From positions 1 to 11,810 of the forward strand of contig CALMGA010000319.1 of NCBI GenBank assembly GCA_937863205.1: 11,810 nt of DNA, given 5' to 3'. This stretch comes from an uncultured Beijerinckiaceae bacterium (GTDB lineage Bacteria; Pseudomonadota; Alphaproteobacteria; Rhizobiales; Beijerinckiaceae). The translations under genes and the position numbers were made by a program. Below are positions 6,919-11,810 of the stretch, one piece after another (the first letter of the stretch is position 1; every line of letters begins with the position of its first letter). The notes beneath the pieces are model-generated. The model was given only the letters and a program-made list of their open reading frames with translations. It did no database searches and was not told where the DNA came from.

Positions 6919-7659
6919 GTGAGCGTCCTCGACATCCACCACGTCAGCAAGGACTTCGGCGGCACGCCCGTCATCAACGACTTCAGCCTGGACATCACGG
7001 AGCTGACCCTGTGCTGCCTCGTCGGGCCGAACGGGGCCGGCAAGACCACCACCATGGACCTCATCACCGGGCGGCAGAAGCCGACGGGCGGGCGCATCCT
7101 GCTGCGCGGCGACGACATCACCGGCCTCGACGAGCACGAGATCGCCCGGCGCGGGATCGGCCGCAAGTTCCAGGTGCCGGCCGTGTTCCGCGACCTCACC
7201 GTGCGCCACAACCTGGAGGTCGCCTTCAGCCGCGACACCAACCCGTTCCGCAACATGCTGCGGCGCGTCTCGACCGGCTTCGCCGCCACTCTGGAGGAGG
7301 TGCTCGCGCTGACCGGCCTCGCCCCGCGGCTGGAGGACGAGGCGGCCATCCTGTCCCACGGGGAGACCCAGTGGCTGGAGATCGGCATGGTGCTGATGCA
7401 GAACCCCTCGATCCTGCTCCTCGACGAGCCGGTCGCCGGCATGACGGAGCACGAGGTCGAGCACACGGTTGCCATCCTCAACCGGCTCAAGAAGAGCAAG
7501 ACGCTGATCGTGGTCGAGCACGACATGGGCTTCGTGCGCAAGATCGCCGACGTCGTCACCGTGATGCACATGGGCAGCCTGCTCGCCCGCGGCACGATCG
7601 GCGAGATCGAGGCCAACCCCCGCGTGCGCGACGTGTATCTCGGCGAGGTGGACGCGTGA
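6919..7659 (+). CDS. urtD: ABC transporter ATP-binding protein, UrtD-like
   Basis: A 246-aa cytoplasmic ATPase of the importer (LivG/UrtD type). The Walker A motif is GPNGAGKT at 36-43, the Q-loop glutamine is Q85 in GRKFQVP, and Walker B is ILLLDE at 165-170, followed by PVAGM. The H-loop histidine is H201 in VVEHDMG. The signature sequence is LSHGETQWLEIGMVL (145-159) instead of the common LSGGQ. The LSHG-x-x-QWLEIG form is the hallmark of UrtD and separates it from generic LivG. The start is GTG, 7 nt after the urtC stop, with a purine-rich GAGGCGGG just before it. It probably forms a heterodimer with the UrtE-like ATPase encoded next. Confidence 0.9.
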   Translation: MSVLDIHHVSKDFGGTPVINDFSLDITELTLCCLVGPNGAGKTTTMDLITGRQKPTGGRILLRGDDITGLDEHEIARRGIGRKFQVPAVFRDLTVRHNLEVAFSRDTNPFRNMLRRVSTGFAATLEEVLALTGLAPRLEDEAAILSHGETQWLEIGMVLMQNPSILLLDEPVAGMTEHEVEHTVAILNRLKKSKTLIVVEHDMGFVRKIADVVTVMHMGSLLARGTIGEIEANPRVRDVYLGEVDA

Positions 7660-8360
7660 GCGCGCTGCTCGCCCTGGAGATGGTGACGTCCTTCTATGGC
7701 AAGACGCCCATCCTCAAGGACGTCAGCATGGGCGTCGAGCAGGGCCGCTGCCTGTGCGTCATCGGGCGCAACGGCACGGGCAAGACGACGCTGCTGCGCA
7801 CCATCATGGGCCTGACGGACCGCACCGTGGGCGCCATCCGCGTCAGCGACGACGACATCAGCGCGGCGCCGACGCACAGGCGCGCCGGCTACGGCCTCGG
7901 CCTCGTCCCGCAGGGGCGTCAGATCCTCCCCAACTTTACCGTGCGCGAGAACATCCTGCTCGGCACCTTCGCGCGCCGCGACGGCCTGCGCGAGGTCCCC
8001 GAGCTGTGCCTCAGCCTGTTCCCCTACCTCAAGGCCAACCTCGACAAGCGCGCCGGCCTGCTCTCGGGCGGGCAGCAGCAGCAGCTCGCCATCGCCCGCG
8101 CGCTCGCCACCAACCCCCGCATCCTCCTGCTCGACGAGCCGACGGAGGGCATCCAGCCCAACATCGTCGCCGAGATCGGCAACACCCTGCGCCAGCTCAA
8201 CAGGGAGCACGGCATCACCCTGGTCCTGACGGAGCAGCACATCAAGGTCGCGCGCAGCCTCAGCGACGCGTTCCTGATTATGGAGAACGGGCGCGTCGTC
8301 GCCCGCGGCCCCATCGCCGACATGACGGACGAGCTCGTCACGCGGCACATGACGATCTGA
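7656..8360 (+). CDS. urtE: ABC transporter ATP-binding protein, UrtE-like
   Basis: The second ATPase (LivF/UrtE type), 234 aa. The GTG start at 7656 overlaps the urtD stop (GTGA), as at the urtB/urtC junction. Motifs: Walker A GRNGTGKT (37-44), Q-loop VPQGRQI, signature LSGGQQQQLAIARAL (136-150), Walker B ILLLDE (156-161), then PTEGIQPNIV, and H-loop H195. The LSGGQQQQ run and PTEGIQPNI are diagnostic of UrtE. The frame extends upstream, but the longer version would cover most of urtD and lacks ABC features there. It completes a five-gene importer, and the dmfA1 start follows 24 nt later. Confidence 0.9.
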   Translation: MSALLALEMVTSFYGKTPILKDVSMGVEQGRCLCVIGRNGTGKTTLLRTIMGLTDRTVGAIRVSDDDISAAPTHRRAGYGLGLVPQGRQILPNFTVRENILLGTFARRDGLREVPELCLSLFPYLKANLDKRAGLLSGGQQQQLAIARALATNPRILLLDEPTEGIQPNIVAEIGNTLRQLNREHGITLVLTEQHIKVARSLSDAFLIMENGRVVARGPIADMTDELVTRHMTI

Positions 8361-8384
8361 TCCCCGATCAAGAGGAGACGCACC

Positions 8385-8825
8385 ATGGAGCTGATACCCA
8401 GGAAGGGCACCCCAGAACGCCAGCGGCTCATCGACGAGCACCGGGCCTGCATCGACTCAATGAAGGGCGTGGCCGGCTTCTCCGTCCTCAAGTGCGGGTC
8501 GCCCGGCGACATCACGGAGATCAGCGGCGGCGTGCACGCCGACCCCGTGCTCAAGCGCGTGCTCCTGCGTATGCGCGGCGAGAGCCCCAAGGGCAAGCTG
8601 ATCGTGGTGTGCACCAAGGTCGACGCGGAATGGCGCATCGCCCGCCTGTCGGGCATCCGCGGCGTCCCGCCGACCTTCATCGACGACAAGATCTACACCG
8701 ACGAGCAGGAAATCCAGCACGCCATCTTCCTAATGCGGCTCGACGAGCTGCCCGAGAGCTACGGCTTCCCGGAGGACTTCAACGAAGGCTGGAAGCGCAA
8801 GGACGACAACTGGCCGGTCACCTGA
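8385..8825 (+). CDS. dmfA1: N,N-dimethylformamidase small (alpha) subunit
   Basis: The small subunit of the two-component dimethylformamidase, which hydrolyses N,N-dimethylformamide to formate and dimethylamine. It is 146 aa, slightly longer than the roughly 130-aa subunit I recall from Paracoccus/Alcaligenes. The similarity lies in residues about 51-121: HADPVLKRV, a GKLIVV segment, WRIARL, then YTDEQEIQHAIFLMRLDEL, which corresponds to the YRIATI and KTEEEAMHAVFLRRIED stretches recalled for the known protein. Residues 1-50 and the 25-residue charged tail (after 121) look distinct. No metal site or catalytic motif is expected here; the subunit is thought to support the large one. The start is firm: AGAGGAG at 8371-8377, 7 nt before ATG. 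Placement directly before dmfA2 strongly supports the assignment. The actual substrate could be another amide. Confidence 0.82.
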   Translation: MELIPRKGTPERQRLIDEHRACIDSMKGVAGFSVLKCGSPGDITEISGGVHADPVLKRVLLRMRGESPKGKLIVVCTKVDAEWRIARLSGIRGVPPTFIDDKIYTDEQEIQHAIFLMRLDELPESYGFPEDFNEGWKRKDDNWPVT

Positions 8826-8831
8826 CCGGCC
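8812..8831. repeat. Perfect 9-bp palindrome spanning the dmfA1 stop codon
   Basis: GGCCGGTCA (8812-8820) and TGACCGGCC (8823-8831) are perfect inverted copies separated by CC. In RNA this gives an 8-bp stem with an ACCT loop, and the TGA stop overlaps the loop and right arm. It lies 55 nt before the dmfA2 start and could affect mRNA stability, ribosome release or the ratio of the two subunits. No U-run follows, so it is unlikely to end transcription fully. Confidence 0.5.
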
Positions 8832-8842
8832 GCGCGCGCCGA

Positions 8843-8864
8843 CAACCAAGCCGTCAACCAAGCC
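8843..8864 (+). repeat. Tandem direct repeat CAACCAAGCC x2 in the dmfA1-dmfA2 spacer
   Basis: CAACCAAGCC occurs at 8843-8852 and again at 8855-8864 with a 2-nt gap (12-nt period). A third, weaker echo (CCAAGC) lies at 8880-8885 next to the dmfA2 start. It may be a small slippage duplication, or an unstructured, C/A-rich leader that keeps the following Shine-Dalgarno sequence accessible. Confidence 0.45.
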
Positions 8865-8886
8865 TTGCGAGCAAGGGAGCCAAGCG

Positions 8887-11319
8887 ATGACATCCATGAG
8901 GCTGACCGGCTACGCCGACAAGTTCGGTGTGCACCCCGGCGACCCGATCAAGTTCTTCGTCAACTGCGACGGCGCGGCCGAGTACGACGTCGAGATCGTG
9001 CAGATGATCAACGGCGACACCAACCCGCGCGGCCCGGGCTACGTCGACAAAAAGGTCCAGGCCGACGTCAACGGCACCTACAAGGGCCGCAAGCAGGTCA
9101 TCCATAGCGGCTCCTACGGCTTCGCCCCTGACGCCAAGCCGCTGAACCTCGAGAGCTTCACCCTGCAGTGCTGGATCTGGCCGACCGCGCCGAAGACCCA
9201 CGCGCGCTACTGGAAGCACGGCGCGCAGGGGCTGGTGACGAAGTGGTCGCGCGACTGCGGCTACGGGCTCTTCATTAACGAGGAGGGCTGCCTGGAGCTG
9301 CGCATCAACGAGCACAGGATCACCACCGGCGCGCCGGTCCGCGACCACGCCTGGCACTTCTGCGCCGCCACCTTCGACGCGGGCACGGGCGAGGTCGTGC
9401 TCTACCACGAGCCCCAGGTCGTCTACGCGCTCGACCCCATCATCGAGCCGGTCAGGACGGTGGTGAAGGCGCAGATCAGCCACGCGCCCGTGCCTGTCGC
9501 CATCGCCGCCTACGTCGACTCGCTCGCGCCCAAGGACTCGCTCGCCGCCTCCTCTCGGCCGGCCGGCGTGGTGTTCGCCGGCAAGTACAACGGCAAGATC
9601 GACTCGCCGCGCATCTGCAACGCCGCCCTGTCGCGCCAGGACATCGAAGCCATGAAACTCGGCGCCCAGCCCGGCCTCACCGAGCGGCGCAACAGCGGCC
9701 CGAGCGGCCGCCTGTCCGAGGTGATCGTCGCCGCCTGGAACTTCGCCGTCGGCATCGACACCATCGTCGCCAAGGACGAGGGGCCCTACCGCTTCGACGC
9801 GCAGCTGGTGAACTGCCCCAACCGCGGCATGACCGGCCACAACTGGTCGGGCCACAACTTCGACTGGAAGCACGCGCCCCACGAGTACGGCGCGATCAGC
9901 TTCCACGACGACGACGTGGACGACGCCCGCTGGAGCTCGGACTTCGAGTGGCAGGTGCCGCCTACCGGCCTGAAGAGCCGCTGCTTCGCCGCCAAGCTGA
10001 CCACCAAGGACGGTGACGAGGAGTTCATCCCCTTCTGGGTGGTGCCGCGCGTCGGCGAGGAGACGGCCAAGATCGCCTTCATGGTGCCCACCATCAGCTA
10101 CATGGCCTATGCCAACGAGCACGTCGCCTGCAACGCGGGCGGGGCAGAGCTCTTCGTGTACCGCGTGCCGATCATGCAGCAGCAGAACATGTTCCTGGCC
10201 GAGCACCGGGAGTACGGCGGCTCCATCTACGACACCCACACCGACGGCACGGGCATCTCCGTGTCCTCCCGCCTGCGCCCGATCCTGTCGATCCGCCCGA
10301 AGTACGACCACTTCCTGGCCCAGGCCCCGTGGCAGTACCCGGCCGACCTCCACCTGATCTACTGGCTGGAGACGATGGGCTACGACTACGACGTCATCAC
10401 GGACGAGGACCTCACCTACGACGGCGTCGCCCGCATCGAGAACTACAACGTGGTCATCACCGGCTCGCACCCCGAGCACAACAGCGGGCCGCAGCTCGAC
10501 GCCCTGCACAACTACACGCAGCGCGGCGGCCGCCTGATGTACATGGGCGCCGACGCCTGGTACTGGGTGCACTCCTACCATCCCGCCTACGAGGACAAGG
10601 GACGCGGCGTCGTGACCGAGATGCGCCGCTGCGAGTCCGGCATCCGGACCTGGCGCGCCGACCCCGGCGAGTACTATCACCAGGGCACGGGCGAGCTCGG
10701 CGGCATGTGGCGCTATCGCGGCCGCTACCTCCACTCGGTCGCCGGCGTCGGCATGTCGTCGGAGGGCTTCGACGTGTCCTCCTACTTCTCGCGGACGCCC
10801 GACAGCCTCGACCCGCGCGTCGCCTGGGCCTTCGAGGGAATCAGCTACGACGAGAAGCTCGGCAACTTCGGGCTGGTCGGCGGCGGCGCCGCGGGGCTGG
10901 AGCTCGACATCGTCGACACTATGCTGGGCTCGCCCCCGCACACGCTGGCGGTGGCGACCTCCGCCGGGCGCCACACGGAGGCCTACCTCCTCGTGATGGA
11001 GGACTTCGGCTTCAACCAGCAGGGCCTCGACGGCACCACGCACCCCCGCGTGCGCGGCGACATCGCCTTTCACGAGACGCCGAACGGCGGCGCCTGCTTC
11101 GCCTTCTCCTCCATCGCCTTCTGCGGCTCGCTGCCGTGGAACAACTGCCAGAACAACATCTCGACGCTGGTCAAGAACGTGCTCGACCGCTTCGCCAAGG
11201 ACGGGCCGCTGCCGGCACCGCCCGCGGACGCGGTCAGGCATCGCGGGCGCGCGGACTACGATCCCGCTTCCGTCGCGCACCAGAGCCGCACCGCGCGCGG
11301 CGAGCCGATCCCGGCCTGA
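8887..11319 (+). CDS. dmfA2: N,N-dimethylformamidase large (beta) subunit
   Basis: The catalytic subunit, 810 aa against about 760 in the characterised Paracoccus enzyme. It cleaves the amide bond of N,N-dimethylformamide using a mononuclear iron held by two tyrosines and one carboxylate. Residues 1-70 form a beta-rich start (GYADKFGVHPGDPIKFFV, then GDTNPRGPGY). Residues about 75-260 form a LamG/concanavalin-like domain. The rest is the dimethylformamidase core. Candidate iron ligands are Y408 in SYMAYANEH, Y448 in SIYDTHTDG and E530 in TGSHPEH. They lie 8-9 residues from the positions I recall for Paracoccus (399, 440, 521). A further conserved acidic site is E672 in AAGLELD. About 30 extra C-terminal residues are polar and disordered-looking. 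AAGGGAG at 8873-8879 precedes ATG 8887 by 7 nt. Substrate range is inferred from family. Confidence 0.9.
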   Translation: MTSMRLTGYADKFGVHPGDPIKFFVNCDGAAEYDVEIVQMINGDTNPRGPGYVDKKVQADVNGTYKGRKQVIHSGSYGFAPDAKPLNLESFTLQCWIWPTAPKTHARYWKHGAQGLVTKWSRDCGYGLFINEEGCLELRINEHRITTGAPVRDHAWHFCAATFDAGTGEVVLYHEPQVVYALDPIIEPVRTVVKAQISHAPVPVAIAAYVDSLAPKDSLAASSRPAGVVFAGKYNGKIDSPRICNAALSRQDIEAMKLGAQPGLTERRNSGPSGRLSEVIVAAWNFAVGIDTIVAKDEGPYRFDAQLVNCPNRGMTGHNWSGHNFDWKHAPHEYGAISFHDDDVDDARWSSDFEWQVPPTGLKSRCFAAKLTTKDGDEEFIPFWVVPRVGEETAKIAFMVPTISYMAYANEHVACNAGGAELFVYRVPIMQQQNMFLAEHREYGGSIYDTHTDGTGISVSSRLRPILSIRPKYDHFLAQAPWQYPADLHLIYWLETMGYDYDVITDEDLTYDGVARIENYNVVITGSHPEHNSGPQLDALHNYTQRGGRLMYMGADAWYWVHSYHPAYEDKGRGVVTEMRRCESGIRTWRADPGEYYHQGTGELGGMWRYRGRYLHSVAGVGMSSEGFDVSSYFSRTPDSLDPRVAWAFEGISYDEKLGNFGLVGGGAAGLELDIVDTMLGSPPHTLAVATSAGRHTEAYLLVMEDFGFNQQGLDGTTHPRVRGDIAFHETPNGGACFAFSSIAFCGSLPWNNCQNNISTLVKNVLDRFAKDGPLPAPPADAVRHRGRADYDPASVAHQSRTARGEPIPA

Positions 11320-11327
11320 CGGGCCGG
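11311..11327. repeat. GC hairpin with the dmfA2 stop codon in its loop
   Basis: CCGGCC (11311-11316) pairs with GGCCGG (11322-11327) around the 5-nt loop TGACG, which contains the dmfA2 TGA. The hairpin ends 4 nt before the GTG of the next gene and would cover its ribosome-binding region. It could couple translation of that gene to ribosomes arriving from dmfA2. Confidence 0.42.
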
Positions 11328-11331
11328 CGCC

Positions 11332-11810
11332 GTGCTGCCCGAGGCGCAACTCACGCGGGAACAGGTTGTGCGGGACCGCTGCGGCGGTCCCGTGCCGCCG
11401 GACGCCTTCCTGTCCCGCGCCTTCCAGGATGCGGAGGACGCCGGCATCTGGACGCGCGCGTGGAGCGCCGTCGGCTTCGCCGGCGACGTGGCGGAAGCGG
11501 GCGACATCCTGCCCTTCACCGTGGGCAACCACGGCATCCACGTCGAGCGCCGCCCCGACGGGTCACTGGTCGGCCGCTTCAACAAGGCCCAGCACGGCGG
11601 CTGCCGCGCCGTGCCGCTCCAATGCCAGACCGGCGCCAAGACCCGCTGCTCCTTCACCGCCTGCGGCTACAGCCGCGACCGCCCGCCGATCGCCGCCGCC
11701 GACCCGAACCGCGACAGGCTGCTCGACCAGTATCTCGGGCTCCGCCCCGAGCGCCTCCTGCCGGTCGCGGTGACCGCGTGGGGTCCTCTCGTCGCCGCCT
11801 GCATCGATCC
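11332..11810 (+). CDS. Rieske oxygenase alpha-subunit-like protein, N-terminal part, Rieske ligands not conserved (cut by window end)
   Basis: An open frame from GTG 11332 runs to the window edge (159 codons visible). The layout is that of a ring-hydroxylating oxygenase alpha subunit. PPDAFLSRAF (22-31) is followed by IWTRAWSAVGFAGDVAEAGD (39-58), the counterpart of the family's 'W..VG......PGD' segment. Then come FTVGNHGIHVERRPDGSLVG and RFNKAQHGG (82-90) at the position of 'HNVCPHRG'. TRCSFTACGY (104-113) is at the position of 'FVCPYHGW', and LLPVAVTAWGPLVAACIDP is at the usual linker into the catalytic domain. No C-x-H or C-x-x-H motif is present anywhere in the visible part, so a normal [2Fe-2S] Rieske cluster is not expected. 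It starts 12 nt after dmfA2 and has no clear Shine-Dalgarno sequence, so coupling is likely. The catalytic domain is outside the window, and function is unknown. Confidence 0.7.
   Translation, partial: MLPEAQLTREQVVRDRCGGPVPPDAFLSRAFQDAEDAGIWTRAWSAVGFAGDVAEAGDILPFTVGNHGIHVERRPDGSLVGRFNKAQHGGCRAVPLQCQTGAKTRCSFTACGYSRDRPPIAAADPNRDRLLDQYLGLRPERLLPVAVTAWGPLVAACID

Noticed and set aside
3509..8360. Reading the transporter as a dedicated urea uptake system
   Set aside because: The ATPase and permease motifs are Urt-like, but no urease, urea carboxylase or allophanate hydrolase gene is present and the operon continues into dmfA1/dmfA2. Urt-type is kept as a family name only.
5691..8441. A 916-codon open frame on the minus strand opposite urtC, urtD and urtE
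   Set aside because: It is antisense to three well-recognised genes, and its translation is Arg/Asp/His/Val-rich with no domain I recognise. GC-rich third positions leave such antisense frames open by chance.
8854..11541. An 895-codon open frame on the minus strand opposite dmfA2
   Set aside because: Same composition effect. The plus strand encodes a clear dimethylformamidase with conserved motifs along the whole length, while the antisense product is a low-complexity Val/Ala/Gly/His-rich sequence.
11366..11773. A 135-codon frame near the window end
   Set aside because: Pro/Ser/Thr/Arg-rich with no recognisable motif. The frame starting at 11332 aligns with the Rieske oxygenase layout and stays open to the edge.
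1..11810. tRNA, rRNA, CRISPR arrays, riboswitches
   Set aside because: No tRNA-like cloverleaf, rRNA segment or regularly spaced repeat array was seen in reading. The only repeats found are short hairpins and a two-copy direct repeat.

Overview
The window is GC-rich throughout, with strong third-position GC bias, GTG starts and overlapping stop/start junctions. This fits an alphaproteobacterium of the Rhizobiales type, for example a Methylobacterium-like methylotroph. The genus is inferred from composition and gene families only.

Layout. (1) Positions 1-314 hold the C-terminal end of an IS91-family transposase that enters from outside the window. About 425 bp without a convincing gene follow, with several inverted repeats. 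(2) Positions 740-3155 hold a divergent pair: a GlxA-type (DJ-1/PfpI plus AraC HTH) regulator on the minus strand and a DAO-family FAD-dependent amine/amino-acid oxidoreductase on the plus strand, sharing an 88-nt gap. (3) Positions 3156-3508 hold a GC hairpin after the oxidoreductase, two dyad elements and a sigma70-like promoter candidate. (4) Positions 3509 to the window end form one tightly packed plus-strand operon. It encodes a Tat-exported substrate-binding protein, two HAAT-family permeases and two ATPases (UrtABCDE/Fmd type), then both subunits of an N,N-dimethylformamidase (dmfA1, dmfA2), then the start of a protein with the layout of a Rieske oxygenase alpha subunit, cut by the window edge.

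How the genes may work together (inference). The transporter would bring a short or N-substituted amide into the cell. DmfA1/DmfA2 would hydrolyse it to formate (or another acid) and an amine. The FAD oxidoreductase and the oxygenase-like protein may act on the released amine or a related N-methyl compound. The nearby GlxA-type regulator may control some of these genes. No urease, urea carboxylase or urea amidolyase gene is present, so a plain urea-import role is less likely than amide import despite the Urt-like transporter.

The most interesting points are the following. The last protein has the Rieske-domain scaffold but lacks both Rieske ligand motifs. The dmfA2 product keeps the residues expected for the unusual 2-Tyr-1-carboxylate iron site. 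A urea/amide-type ABC importer is joined to a dimethylformamidase in one operon. Stop codons of three genes lie in or at the loop of GC-rich hairpins.
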